Source: Cognatiluteimonas weifangensis (lineage in GTDB: Bacteria > Pseudomonadota > Gammaproteobacteria > Xanthomonadales > Xanthomonadaceae). Taken from it: a DNA stretch of 55,394 bases. Below the pieces are notes generated by a model that did not search any database, was not told the origin of the DNA, and was given only the letters and a program-made list of their open reading frames with translations. Of this stretch, positions 34,824 to 44,052 are shown piece after piece (the stretch's first letter is position 1; each line of letters begins with the position of its first letter). Location: contig NZ_QVPD01000015.1 of the NCBI RefSeq assembly GCF_003416885.1, forward strand, positions 1 through 55,394, in the 5' to 3' direction. The position numbers and the translations under genes are program-made.

Positions 34824-35516
34824 TCAGTACCCGCGCTGCTTGCGCAGCCGCCGCGCGATCGCCGCGCGCACGAACAACGCATACAGCACGCCGAAGGCGA
34901 AGCCGGCGATGTGCGCGGCCCAGGCCACCGCGCCGAACGCCGGGCCGATGTAGGCGAACACCACCTGCAGCAGCACCCAGATCCCGATCAGCAGCGAGGC
35001 CGGCGCGCGCACGAATTCCAGGAACAGTCCCAGCGGCAGCACCACCCCCAGCCGCGCGCGCGGGAACAGCGCCAGGTAGGCGCCGATCAGCGCCGACACC
35101 GCGCCGCTGGCGCCGACCACCAGCCGGTCCGGGGCGCCGATCGCCAGCACCGCGGCGAGGTTGGCGACCGCGCCGCCGAGCAGGAACAGCAGCAGCAGCC
35201 GCCAGGCGCCCATCACCCGCTCGGCCGGCAGCCCGAAGATCAGCAGGAACACCAGGTTGCCGGTCAGGTGCGCCCAGTCGGCGTGCAGGAACAAGGCGCT
35301 GAACAGGCGCAGCCAGTGGCCCTCGCTCCACAGCGCCTGCCAGGTGGCGGCCAGCGCCGGGCCGCCGGTGAGCGCGCCCCAGTCCAGCAGCCACAGCCGC
35401 CGCGCCGAGGCCGGCCGGGTGCTGGCCCACAGGTAGGCCAGCCACAGCAGCGCAAACAGTACCGGCGTGGCCCAGCGCAGGCTCGGGCGGCTCCGGGTAG
35501 GCAGGGCGACGAACAT
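34824..35516 (-). CDS. Rhomboid family intramembrane serine protease
   Basis: A 230-residue inner-membrane protein with six hydrophobic helices. The catalytic serine is in LVVGASGAVSALIGAYLA and the catalytic histidine in WAAHIAGFAFGVLYAL. The family loop FLHADWAHLTGNLVFLLIFG, with the conserved His and Asn, precedes them. All rhomboid landmarks are present, so activity is likely; the substrate is unknown. The start MFVALPTRSRPSLR is chosen because an upstream extension to 35600 is basic and not conserved. It is divergent from the FadL porin gene, whose promoter lies in the 245-bp gap. Confidence 0.92.
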   Translation of the reverse strand: MFVALPTRSRPSLRWATPVLFALLWLAYLWASTRPASARRLWLLDWGALTGGPALAATWQALWSEGHWLRLFSALFLHADWAHLTGNLVFLLIFGLPAERVMGAWRLLLLFLLGGAVANLAAVLAIGAPDRLVVGASGAVSALIGAYLALFPRARLGVVLPLGLFLEFVRAPASLLIGIWVLLQVVFAYIGPAFGAVAWAAHIAGFAFGVLYALFVRAAIARRLRKQRGY

Positions 35517-35622
35517 CGCAAGGGTCCGAGAACGGCGGCCAGGGTGGCGGCCTCGCCAAGATACCGTTTCGCAAGGGAAAACGGACGGTTTGGGGGGCAA
35601 CCGTACGGAGCCGGACGGTCTG

Positions 35623-35651
35623 TTACAAATCGGTTAAAGGCAGGCTATAGT
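35623..35651 (+). promoter_or_regulatory. Sigma-70 promoter upstream of the FadL-type porin
   Basis: TTACAA (35623-35628) and TATAGT (35646-35651) are separated by exactly 17 bp and match the consensus at four and five of six positions. Transcription would start near 35658, leaving a leader of about 100 bases. This is the clearest housekeeping promoter in the window. Confidence 0.7.
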
Positions 35652-35761
35652 GCCGGCAACGTCGTACGTCGGGAGGGGGCTTCCGGCTGTGCGGAACGGG
35701 CGAATCCTCGTCTGCCGCGCCACGACAGGTACTACCGACCAGCACTCCGGAGATCGTGCAC

Positions 35762-37126
35762 ATGCAGACCGTTTCCCGCCACACCTTCAGCGCACTGGCG
35801 CTCGGCATCGCCGGAGTCCTGGCGTTCGGCTCGGCCGACGCCAGCGGCTTCCAGATCCGTGAAAACAGCGTCAAGAACATGGGCCGCGCCAATGCCGGCA
35901 CCACTGTCGCCTGGGGCGACGCCTCGGTTGTGCTCAACAATCCCGCGGCGATGGTCAATCTCGACAAGACCACGCTGCAGGCCGACGTCACCATGATCGA
36001 CCTGACCGCCGACTTCGACGGCGGCGGCACCACCGCGGTCGGCACCCCGCTCAGCGGCGGCGACGGCGGCGATCCGGGCGACGCCACGCCGGTCCCGGCG
36101 ATGGCGGCGGTGTTCCCGCTCAGCGGCAGCCTGGACAATGTCACCCTGGGCGTCAGCGTCAGCGCGCCGTTCGGCCTGAAGACCGAATACGACCCGACCT
36201 GGGCCGGCCGCTACAGCGCGATCAAGTCCGACGTGAAGACCGTCGACCTGACGATGTCGGCCGCGATCGCTTTCAGCGAGCGCTTCTCGGTCGGTCTCGG
36301 CCTGATCTTCCAGCATTCCTCGGTCACCTTGTCCAACGCGGTCGATTTCGGTACCGCGCTGTGCGCCGGCTCCGGCAATCCGCTGAACTGCTTCAATCCG
36401 GCGTATCCGTTCCAGCCGCAGGGTTCCGACGCGCTGGCCACGGTCCAGGGCAGCGACAACGACTGGGGCTGGGTGGCCGGCATGCAGTTCCGCGCCAGCG
36501 ACAACCTGGTGCTCGGCTACGCGCACCGCTCCGAGGTCCACCACACCCTGACCGGCGATGCGACTTTCGACCACTCCGATCCGCGGGTGCCGGCGACCTT
36601 CGGCCTGCTGGGCGTGAACACCTACGACAACGGGCCGATCTGGGCCAACCTCGACACCCCGTCCACCGACACTGTGAGCGTGCGCTGGGATGTCAACGAG
36701 GACTTCCGCGTGCTGGTCGACGCCCAGCTCACCGGCTGGAGCTCGCTGTCGGCGGTGGACATCTACCGCACCGGCGGCGCCCAGCTGGCGCACGAGCCGT
36801 TCAACTGGGAGGACACCTGGTTCTATTCGGTCGGCGGCGAGTGGGATTTCAGCGACGCCTTCACCTTCCGCGCCGGCGTGGGCTTCGACGAGACCCCGAC
36901 CAACGATGCCGCCCGCACTCCGCGCCTGCCCGACAACGACCGCATGGTCTACACCCTGGGCATGACCTGGAACGTGTCCGAGGCGTTGAGCGTGGATGCG
37001 GCCTACATGCGCGTGCAGATCGATACCCCGAGCATCGACACCACCTCGTCCAGCGGTGCGCGTCTGGTCGGCGACTTCGACGGCTATGCCAACCTGCTCG
37101 GCGTGTCGGCGCAGTACCGCTTCTGA
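35762..37126 (+). CDS. fadL: FadL/OmpP1/TodX family outer-membrane transporter
   Basis: Outer-membrane beta-barrel that passes long-chain fatty acids or other hydrophobic compounds. The 454-residue protein has a signal peptide (SALALGIAGVLAFGSADA). It then has the FadL hatch sequence SGFQIRENSVKNMGRANAG and the family NPAAM motif (VVLNNPAAMVNL). Alternating strands continue to the C-terminal VSAQYRF, which ends in the aromatic residue used by the Bam machinery. A ribosome-binding CCGGAG precedes the ATG at 35762; a GTG two codons earlier is less likely. It is flanked by a strong promoter and an intrinsic terminator, so it is monocistronic. The symbol denotes family, not proven substrate. Confidence 0.9.
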   Translation: MQTVSRHTFSALALGIAGVLAFGSADASGFQIRENSVKNMGRANAGTTVAWGDASVVLNNPAAMVNLDKTTLQADVTMIDLTADFDGGGTTAVGTPLSGGDGGDPGDATPVPAMAAVFPLSGSLDNVTLGVSVSAPFGLKTEYDPTWAGRYSAIKSDVKTVDLTMSAAIAFSERFSVGLGLIFQHSSVTLSNAVDFGTALCAGSGNPLNCFNPAYPFQPQGSDALATVQGSDNDWGWVAGMQFRASDNLVLGYAHRSEVHHTLTGDATFDHSDPRVPATFGLLGVNTYDNGPIWANLDTPSTDTVSVRWDVNEDFRVLVDAQLTGWSSLSAVDIYRTGGAQLAHEPFNWEDTWFYSVGGEWDFSDAFTFRAGVGFDETPTNDAARTPRLPDNDRMVYTLGMTWNVSEALSVDAAYMRVQIDTPSIDTTSSSGARLVGDFDGYANLLGVSAQYRF

Positions 37127-37150
37127 TCGATCTCGCGCAACGATGCAAGC

Positions 37151-37180
37151 AAAAAGCCCCGCTTCGGCGGGGCTTTTTTT
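37151..37180 (+). terminator. Intrinsic terminator after the FadL-type gene
   Basis: AAAGCCCCGC and GCGGGGCTTT pair around a TTCG tetraloop and are followed by a run of seven T's. This is a textbook rho-independent terminator 25 bp after the stop. Confidence 0.95.
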
Positions 37181-37213
37181 GGTCCTTCTCCCGAGTGCGG
37201 GTAGCTCTGCGGG

Positions 37214-37323
37214 GGAAGCCGGTGGCCCGGCCTGTGCGGGACACGCCGTGAATACGTCCCTGTAGGCTCCTCGGCGGCATCCATGCCGCCGACGGTCCCG
37301 CACAGGCCGGGCCACCGGCTTCC
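37214..37323 (+). repeat. Dispersed 110-bp palindromic element, copy 2 (intact)
   Basis: Arms 37214-37241 and 37296-37323 are perfect 28-bp inverted repeats (GGAAGCCGGTGGCCCGG... ). An inner palindrome CGGCGGCATCCATGCCGCCG sits near one arm. The stretch from 37230 is identical to that from 55300 over about 95 bases. No protein is coded. Confidence 0.95.
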
Positions 37324-37384
37324 GGCAAGTGAGTCGGCGCTTGTAGAGAAAACCAGCCCGAAGCGACGGACTCCAATCCCCCGA

Positions 37385-37692
37385 AGTCGCCGTCCGGCGG
37401 GCTGGGGGTGCGGAGAGTGGACCATGGAGGGTCCACGACCCGACTTAAAGACAGGAGGTCGTCAGGAGGGCGCAGCACCCCCAGTCCGCCGGGCGGCGAC
37501 TCCCTCCGAAGCCGAATCTCATTAGATCAAGGCTACGGATAGCCTGCGCCCCAACCTCAGGTGGTCGTCAGGAGCGCGCACCCCAGCCCGCCGGACGGCG
37601 ACTCCCTCCGAAGCCGATCCAGAATGTTGCCCGGATACCGATGTGGAGAGGCCGTTCCGACTTGAAGACAGCACGTCGTCAGGAGGGCGCAG
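37385..37692. repeat. Complex repeat cluster between the FadL gene and putA
   Basis: The unit CGACTTRAAGACAGSASGTC, continuing GTCAGGAGGGCGCAG, occurs at 37441-37475 and 37658-37692, a 217-bp period. A half-unit lies at 37564-37580. The block CCCCAGCCCGCCGGACGGCG (37581 on) recurs in altered form at 37480 and as its exact inverse at 37385-37408. GTGGAC and GTCCAC form a small hairpin at about 37417-37435. The whole 37324-37710 gap has no gene that I can see. Confidence 0.7.
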
Positions 37693-37710
37693 CTACGCAA
37701 TGTAGCTGCA

Positions 37711-40700
37711 TCAATCGCCCAGGGTGAGCAGCGAGGCGTTGCCGCCGGCGGCGGTGGTGTTGACGGTCAGGGTCTTTTCGGTGGCGAAGCGCGGCAGGTA
37801 GTGCGGGCCACCGGCCTTGGGGCCGGTGCCGGACAGGCCCTGGCCACCGAACGGCTGCACCCCGACCACCGCGCCGATCTGGTTGCGGTTGACGTAGATG
37901 TTGCCGACCCGCGCGCGCGCGGCGATCCGCTCGATGGTGGCGTCGATGCGCGAATGGATGCCCAGGGTCAGGCCGTAGCCGGTGGCGTTGATCGCGTCGA
38001 CCACGGCGTCCAGTTGGTCGGCTTTCCAGCGGATCACGTGCAGCGCCGGGCCGAAGTTCTCGCGGGTCAGCTGCGACAGCGCGGTCAGCTCCCACGCGGT
38101 CGGCGCGAAGAAGCTGCCGTGCGCGGTCGCGGCCGGGTCCAGCGGGGCCTGCGCGATCAGCCGCGCCGTGCCCTGCATGCGGCCGGCATGCGCCTGCAGC
38201 AGGCCCAGCGCGTCGGCGTCGATTACCGGGCCGACGTCGGTGGACAGCAGCCCGGGGTCGCCGACCTGCAGCTCGGCCATCGCGCCGGCCAGCATCGACA
38301 CCACCTTGTCGGCGATGTCCTCCTGCACGAACAGCACGCGCGCGGCCGAGCAGCGCTGGCCGGCCGAGGTGAAGGCCGAGGCCAGCGCGTCCTTGACCAG
38401 CTGCTCGGGCAGCGCCGAGGAATCGCCGATCAGCGCGTTCTGGCCGCCGGTCTCGGCGATCAGCACGCCGATCGCGGCGTCGCGTGCGGCCAGCGCGCGG
38501 TTGATCGCGCGCGCGGTGTCGGTGGAGCCGGTGAAGGCGACGCCGGCCACGCGCGGGTCGGCGGTCAGCGCGGCACCGACCGTGGCGCCGTCGCCGGGCA
38601 AAAACTGCAGCACCGCTTCCGGCACCCCGGCTTCGTGCAGCAGCTTGACCGCGTAATAGCCGACCAGGTTGGTCTGCTCGGCCGGCTTGGCAAGCACCGC
38701 ATTGCCGGCGGCCAGCGCCGCGGCGATCTGGCCGCTGAAGATCGCCAGCGGGAAATTCCACGGACTGATGCACACGAACACGCCGCGGCCGCCGAGCTGC
38801 AGCGTGTTGGCTTCGCCGGTCGGGCCGGGCAGGACTTGCGGCGCGCCGAACAGCGTGCGCGCCTGGCCGGCGTAGTAGCGCAGGAAGTCGACCGCCTCGC
38901 GCACCTCGGCGACGCCGTCGGGGATGGTCTTGCCGGCCTCGCGCGTGCACAGCGCAATGAATTGCGGCAGGCGCTGCTCCAGCAGGTCGGCGGCGTGTTC
39001 CAGGATCGCGGCGCGCGCGGCGGCCGGAGTGGCGTCCCAGGCCGGCTGCGCGGCGACGGCATTGCGCAGCGCCTGCTCGACGGTGGCGGCATCGGCCGCG
39101 CGCCACTGGCCGACGGTGACGCGACGGTCGGCGGGATAGCTCACGGCGATGTCGGCGCCGGCCGCGTTCACGCCGGGCACCAGCGGCGCCGCGCGCCAGT
39201 CGTCGCGGGTCGCGGCGTTGACCCGTTCGGCAAGCGTGCGCAGTTGGTCGTCGTTGGCGAGGTTGATGCCCATGGAATTGTCTCGGTCGAGGCCGTGCGA
39301 GCGGTACAGCGCGCGCGGCAGCGGGATGCGCGGGTGCGGGATGCTTTCGAACGCGGCGACGGTTTCGACCGGGTCGCGGACCAGCTCGTCGATGGCGACG
39401 GCCTCGTCGGTGATGCGGTTGACGAAGCTGGAATTGGCGCCGTTTTCCAGCAGCCGCCGCACCAGGTACGGCAGCAGGTCCTCGTGCGAGCCGACCGGCG
39501 CGTACACCCGGCACGGCACGTCGAGGCGATCGGCCGGGATGACTTCCGCGTACAGGTCGTCGCCCATGCCGTGCAGCTTCTGGAACTCGAACGGGCGGCC
39601 GGCGGCGATGCGATGCACCGCGGCGATGGTCTGCGCGTTGTGGGTGGCGAACATCGGATACAGCGCGTCGCCGGCATCGAGCATGCGCGCGGCGTTGGCC
39701 AGGTAGCTGACGTCGGTGTTGGGCTTGCGCGTGAACACCGGGTAGCCGGCCTGGCCGTCGACCTGCGCGCGCTTGACCTCGCTGTCCCAGTAGGCGCCCT
39801 TGACCAGGCGCACCGGGATGCGGCGGCCATGGCGGCGGGCGAGGTCGGCGAGGAAGTCGATCACGAACGGCGCGCGCTTCTGGTAGGCCTGCACCGCCAG
39901 GCCGTAGCCCTCCCAGCCCTGCAGCGAGGGGTCGGCGTAGGCGGCGGCGATCACGTCCAGCGACAGCTCCAGGCGGTCGGCTTCCTCGGCGTCGATGGTG
40001 AAGCCGATGCCGTGCGACTTGGCCAGCTGCGCCAGCGCCAGCACCCGCGGTGTCAGCTCGGCCAGCACCCGCGCACGCTTGGCGTGTTCGTAGCGCGGGT
40101 GCAGCGCCGACAGCTTGACCGAGATCGAGGGCGCCGCGAACACGTCCTCGAAGCGGCCGCTGCCGCCGATCGCGGCGATCGCGCGGCGATAGGCGGCGAG
40201 GTAGCGATCGGCGTCGGCCGCGGTCAGCGCCGCCTCGCCGAGCATGTCGAAGGAGTAGCGGTAGCGGGCGTTGTCGCCCTTGCGCCCGCGCGCCAGCGCC
40301 TCCTCGATGGTGCGCCCCATCACAAACTGGTGGCCCATGATCCGCATCGCCTGGCGCACCGCCAGCCGGATCACCGGCTCGCCGAGACGGCCCAGCAGCC
40401 GCTTGAAGGCGCCGTGCACGTCGCGCTTGGTGGCGTCGGCCAGGTCCACCAGGTGTCCGGTGAGCATCAACCCCCAGGTGGAGGCGTTGACCAGCACCGA
40501 GTCGGACTGGCCGACGTGCTTCTTCCAGTCGGCCTCGCCGAGCTTGTCGCGGATCAGGGCGTCGGCGGTGTCCGGGTCGGGGATCCGCAGCAGCGCCTCG
40601 GCCACGCACATCAGCAGCACGCCTTCCTCGCTGCCCAGGTCGTACTGGCGCATGAAGGCCTCGATCGCGCCCTGGTCGGCGGCACGGGCGCGGACCCGGC

Positions 40701-40971
40701 GCACCAGGTCGGCGGCGGTGGCCTGGATCGCGGCGCGGTCGGCCGCATCCCAGTCGGCGCGCGGCTGGCGCGCGGTGGCGAGCAGCTCGCGCACGTGTTC
40801 GCTTTCCTCGCGCGTCCAGGCGGCGGTGATCGCCGCACGCAGCGGCGCCGGCGCCGGCGGCAACTCCGGACTCAGGATCGCGGACGACTGCGACGGCGCG
40901 GCCGCGGCCACCGGCGCGGCGGAAGGATCTGGAGTCATCGGGCCGGCACCGGCGGACGTGGAGGCGGCCAT
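37711..40971 (-). CDS. putA: Bifunctional proline dehydrogenase / glutamate-semialdehyde dehydrogenase
   Basis: Oxidises proline to glutamate in two steps, first with FAD and then NAD. The 1086 residues contain an arm and alpha-helical domain, then the proline dehydrogenase barrel (KLSALHPRYEHAK, RLVKGAYWDSEVKRAQ, FATHNAQTIAAV). The aldehyde dehydrogenase domain has FTGSTDTARAI, the general base in ETGGQNAL and the catalytic cysteine in SAGQRCSAARVL. The N-terminus is Ala/Pro-rich and lacks the ribbon-helix-helix domain of E. coli PutA, so it should not repress its own gene. An alternative start, MTPDPSAA, lies 11 codons in. It is monocistronic, with repeat-rich DNA downstream and coxB divergent upstream. 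Confidence 0.96.
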   Translation of the reverse strand: MAASTSAGAGPMTPDPSAAPVAAAAPSQSSAILSPELPPAPAPLRAAITAAWTREESEHVRELLATARQPRADWDAADRAAIQATAADLVRRVRARAADQGAIEAFMRQYDLGSEEGVLLMCVAEALLRIPDPDTADALIRDKLGEADWKKHVGQSDSVLVNASTWGLMLTGHLVDLADATKRDVHGAFKRLLGRLGEPVIRLAVRQAMRIMGHQFVMGRTIEEALARGRKGDNARYRYSFDMLGEAALTAADADRYLAAYRRAIAAIGGSGRFEDVFAAPSISVKLSALHPRYEHAKRARVLAELTPRVLALAQLAKSHGIGFTIDAEEADRLELSLDVIAAAYADPSLQGWEGYGLAVQAYQKRAPFVIDFLADLARRHGRRIPVRLVKGAYWDSEVKRAQVDGQAGYPVFTRKPNTDVSYLANAARMLDAGDALYPMFATHNAQTIAAVHRIAAGRPFEFQKLHGMGDDLYAEVIPADRLDVPCRVYAPVGSHEDLLPYLVRRLLENGANSSFVNRITDEAVAIDELVRDPVETVAAFESIPHPRIPLPRALYRSHGLDRDNSMGINLANDDQLRTLAERVNAATRDDWRAAPLVPGVNAAGADIAVSYPADRRVTVGQWRAADAATVEQALRNAVAAQPAWDATPAAARAAILEHAADLLEQRLPQFIALCTREAGKTIPDGVAEVREAVDFLRYYAGQARTLFGAPQVLPGPTGEANTLQLGGRGVFVCISPWNFPLAIFSGQIAAALAAGNAVLAKPAEQTNLVGYYAVKLLHEAGVPEAVLQFLPGDGATVGAALTADPRVAGVAFTGSTDTARAINRALAARDAAIGVLIAETGGQNALIGDSSALPEQLVKDALASAFTSAGQRCSAARVLFVQEDIADKVVSMLAGAMAELQVGDPGLLSTDVGPVIDADALGLLQAHAGRMQGTARLIAQAPLDPAATAHGSFFAPTAWELTALSQLTRENFGPALHVIRWKADQLDAVVDAINATGYGLTLGIHSRIDATIERIAARARVGNIYVNRNQIGAVVGVQPFGGQGLSGTGPKAGGPHYLPRFATEKTLTVNTTAAGGNASLLTLGD

Positions 40972-41172
40972 TTTAGCGGTCGCGCCGGCGGATACGCACC
41001 CTGCGCGGCTTGCCGCGGCGCGGAGCGGGGGCTACCATTCCAGCGCTTCCGCGACAGCGATGGCGCGGCGTGCGAGTCGCTCGAACAGGTTCCGCCAGTC
41101 TCCGACGGGTCCGGCGTTGCAACTACCGTTGCCGCCGCCACGGGGACCGCGCGCCACCGTTCGGCGGCGCGA

Positions 41173-41201
41173 CCCGCCATGATGGCGGGGGCTTTCGCCC
41201 C
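41173..41201 (+). promoter_or_regulatory. Overlapping alternative hairpins in the coxB leader
   Basis: CCCGCC (41173-41178) pairs with GGCGGG (41184-41189), while GGGGC (41188-41192) pairs with GCCCC (41197-41201) around TTTC. The two stems share two bases and so exclude each other partly. A perfect palindrome GCGGTCGCGACCGC follows at 41248-41261. The 466-bp gap 40972-41437 otherwise has no gene that I can support. Confidence 0.35.
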
Positions 41202-41437
41202 GATGCGCGCGGTCGCCGGCACGGTCCGGCGTACGGGCGGCGCGGGGGCGGTCGCGACCGCAGCGGGCAGGGCCTGTGGCGGTCGTAGGGGAGACGGCGC
41301 ACGGTTCGCGCCGCCGCCAGACGGCACGGACGCGCGACAACAGCGGCGCGGGCCGCAGCGCGACGCCGGCGGCAACGGCGCGGTGGGTGCGGCACGACAT
41401 TCTCGAATTGGTTCAATTGCGCAATCTGGGGCTCGAT

Positions 41438-42337
41438 GTGAAGACAGCCGGTCGTTTCAAGCAGTGGGCAATGGGCGCGGCGGCGATGGCGCTGCCGATG
41501 CTGGCATGGGCGCAGGCCGCGACCCCGGACACCGAGCCCTACGAGCCGGTGCGCTGGCAACTCAACCTGACGCCGGGCGTCACCTCGACCTCGCAGATCG
41601 CCTACGACGCGCACATGTTCGTGCTGTGGATCTGCGTGGTCATCGGCGTGCTGGTGTTCGGCGCGATGGCGGTGGCGATCTTCAAGTTCCGTAAGTCCAA
41701 GGGCGTGGTCCCGGCCAAGTTCACCCACAACACCACCGCCGAGGTCATCTGGACCACCATTCCGGTGATCCTGCTGGTGGTGATGGCCTGGCCGGCCACC
41801 ACCGGGCTGATCAAGCAGTACGACACCCGCAACTCGGCGATGACGGTCAAGGTGACCGGCTACCAGTGGCTGTGGAAGTACGAGTACCTCGGCGAGGGCG
41901 TGGACATCAGCAGCCGCCTGGACCGCGGCAGCGAGGCGATGCGCCAGAGCGGCCAGGTGCCGACCCCGGCGCAACTGCCGCGTTACCTGCGCGACGTCGA
42001 CAACCCGCTGGTGCTGCCGGTCGACACCAAGATCCGCTTCGTGATCACCGCCGACGACGTCATCCATTCCTGGTGGGTGCCGGCGCTGGGCTGGAAGCAG
42101 GACGCGATCCCGGGCATCGTCAACGAGGCTTGGACCGACATCAAGGAGCCGGGCATCTACCGCGGCCAGTGTGCGGAGCTGTGCGGCAAGGACCACGGCT
42201 TCATGCCGATCGTGGTCAAGGCGGTGCCGAAGGCCGAGTTCGCGCGCTGGCTGGCCGAGCGCAAGGCCGCCGCCGCGCCGTCGGTCGCCGCCGTGCCGGC
42301 CGCCACCGCGGGCGCGGTCGTCGCCGCGGCGCCCTGA
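41438..42337 (+). CDS. coxB: Cytochrome c oxidase subunit II
   Basis: CuA-containing subunit that takes electrons from cytochrome c. From a GTG at 41438 the protein is 299 residues with a signal peptide (AMGAAAMALPMLAWAQA). Two membrane helices follow (AHMFVLWICVVIGVLVFGAM and VIWTTIPVILLVVMAWPA), then a cupredoxin domain. The CuA ligands are complete: HSWWVPALG, then CAELCGKDHGFM. No cytochrome c domain is fused. A longer frame opens at 41276, but its 54 extra residues are basic and unlike the family. GGGG ahead of the GTG serves as a weak ribosome-binding site. It is the first gene of the oxidase cluster. Confidence 0.93.
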   Translation: MKTAGRFKQWAMGAAAMALPMLAWAQAATPDTEPYEPVRWQLNLTPGVTSTSQIAYDAHMFVLWICVVIGVLVFGAMAVAIFKFRKSKGVVPAKFTHNTTAEVIWTTIPVILLVVMAWPATTGLIKQYDTRNSAMTVKVTGYQWLWKYEYLGEGVDISSRLDRGSEAMRQSGQVPTPAQLPRYLRDVDNPLVLPVDTKIRFVITADDVIHSWWVPALGWKQDAIPGIVNEAWTDIKEPGIYRGQCAELCGKDHGFMPIVVKAVPKAEFARWLAERKAAAAPSVAAVPAATAGAVVAAAP

Positions 42338-42395
42338 GCGCCGCTTCCGTCGCACACACGCATTTCGACACGCATCATTTTCTCGAGGTAGGGCA

Positions 42396-44036
42396 ATGGC
42401 CACGCATTACGAAGCCGCCGTCGATACCGGCCACACCGCCGATGAGCATGGTCACCAGCAGGGGTTCGTCGAGCGCTGGCTGTTCTCGACCAACCACAAG
42501 GACATCGGCACGCTGTACCTGCTGTTCAGCTTTCTGATGGTCATCGTCGGGGCCTCGCTGTCGGTGGTGATCCGTTCCGAACTGGCGGTGCCGGGGCTGC
42601 AGCTGGTCAAGCCCGAGTTCTTCAACCAGATGACCACGATGCACGGGCTGGTGATGATCTTCGGCGCGATCATGCCGGCGTTCGTCGGCCTGGCCAACTG
42701 GATGATCCCGCTGCAGATCGGCGCGCCGGACATGGCGCTGCCGCGGATGAACAACTGGTCGTTCTGGATCCTGCCGTTCGCGTTCGTGCTGCTGCTGTCG
42801 ACCCTGTTCGTGCCCGGCGGCGCGCCGGCCGGCGGCTGGACCATGTACCCGCCGCTGATGCTGCAGGGCGGCGCCAACGTCGCCATGACCATCTTCGCGG
42901 TGCACATGATGGGCATCAGCTCGATCATGGGCGCGATCAACATCATCGCCACCGTGCTCAACATGCGCGCGCCGGGCGTGGACCTGATGAAGATGCCGCT
43001 GTTCACCTGGTCCTGGCTGATCACCGCGTTCCTGCTGCTGGGCGTGATGCCGGTGCTGGCCGGCGCCGTGACCATGCTGCTGACCGACAAGTTCTTCCTG
43101 ACCAGCTTCTTCAATGCGGCCGGCGGCGGCGACCCGGTGATGTACCAGCACATCTTCTGGTTCTTCGGGCACCCCGAGGTCTACATCATGATCCTGCCGG
43201 CGTTCGGCCTGGTCTCGGAGATCATCCCGACCTTCAGCCGCAAGCCGCTGTTCGGCTACCAGGCGATGGTGTACGCGATCGCCGCGATCGCGTTCCTGTC
43301 GTTCATCGTCTGGGCGCACCACATGTTCACCGTCGGCATGCCGCTGGGCGGCGAGATCTTCTTCATGTTCGCCACCATGCTGATCTCGGTGCCGACGGGG
43401 GTGAAGATCTTCAACTGGGTGAGCACGATGTGGGGCGGCTCGATGACCTTCGAGACGCCGATGCTGTGGGCGATCGCGTTCGTGATCCTGTTCGCGATCG
43501 GCGGCTTCTCCGGACTGATGCTCGCCATCGTGCCGGCCGACTTCCAGTACCACGACACCTACTTCGTAGTCGCGCACTTCCACTACGTGCTGGTCACCGG
43601 CGCGCTGTTCGCGATCATCGGCGCGATCTACTACTGGTGGCCGAAGTGGACCGGGCGCATGTACAACGAGACGCTCGGCAAGATCCACTTCTGGTGGACC
43701 ATGGTGTTCGTCAACCTGGTGTTCTTCCCGCAGCACTTCCTCGGCCTGGCCGGCATGCCGCGCCGGATCCCGGACTACAACGTGGTGTTCGCCGACTGGA
43801 ACCTGATCAGCTCGATCGGCGCGTTCGGCATGTTCGTCACCCCGTTCCTCATGTTCTACATCCTGTGGAGCTCCAAGCGCAGCGGCGCGAAGGCCGAGGC
43901 CCGCGCCTGGGAAGGCGCCCGCGGGCTGGAGTGGACGGTGCCCTCGCCGGCGCCGCACCACACCTTCACCACCCCGCCGGTGATCCGCGAAGGCGACCTC
44001 GCCCACGGCGACTTCGCCCACATGGACTACGAATAG
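42396..44036 (+). CDS. ctaD: Cytochrome c oxidase subunit I
   Basis: Catalytic subunit carrying heme a and the heme a3-CuB centre, and pumping protons. The 546-residue protein has twelve membrane helices. Landmarks are the heme a ligand in TTMHGLVMIF, the CuB/cross-link motif WFFGHPEVYIMILPAFG, and IVWAHHMFTVG with two CuB histidines. The heme ligands in VVAHFHYVLVTGA follow. The Glu in GHPEVYI places it in the A1 class with a standard D channel. The start MATHYEAAVDTG is preceded by a GAGG-like site. It lies 58 bp after coxB and is probably co-transcribed with it. Confidence 0.97.
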   Translation: MATHYEAAVDTGHTADEHGHQQGFVERWLFSTNHKDIGTLYLLFSFLMVIVGASLSVVIRSELAVPGLQLVKPEFFNQMTTMHGLVMIFGAIMPAFVGLANWMIPLQIGAPDMALPRMNNWSFWILPFAFVLLLSTLFVPGGAPAGGWTMYPPLMLQGGANVAMTIFAVHMMGISSIMGAINIIATVLNMRAPGVDLMKMPLFTWSWLITAFLLLGVMPVLAGAVTMLLTDKFFLTSFFNAAGGGDPVMYQHIFWFFGHPEVYIMILPAFGLVSEIIPTFSRKPLFGYQAMVYAIAAIAFLSFIVWAHHMFTVGMPLGGEIFFMFATMLISVPTGVKIFNWVSTMWGGSMTFETPMLWAIAFVILFAIGGFSGLMLAIVPADFQYHDTYFVVAHFHYVLVTGALFAIIGAIYYWWPKWTGRMYNETLGKIHFWWTMVFVNLVFFPQHFLGLAGMPRRIPDYNVVFADWNLISSIGAFGMFVTPFLMFYILWSSKRSGAKAEARAWEGARGLEWTVPSPAPHHTFTTPPVIREGDLAHGDFAHMDYE

Positions 44037-44052
44037 GCGCGGCGCAGCGACC

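Noticed and set aside
41276..41437. N-terminal extension of coxB
   Set aside because: The 54 residues are basic and non-conserved, and they would place the signal peptide internally.
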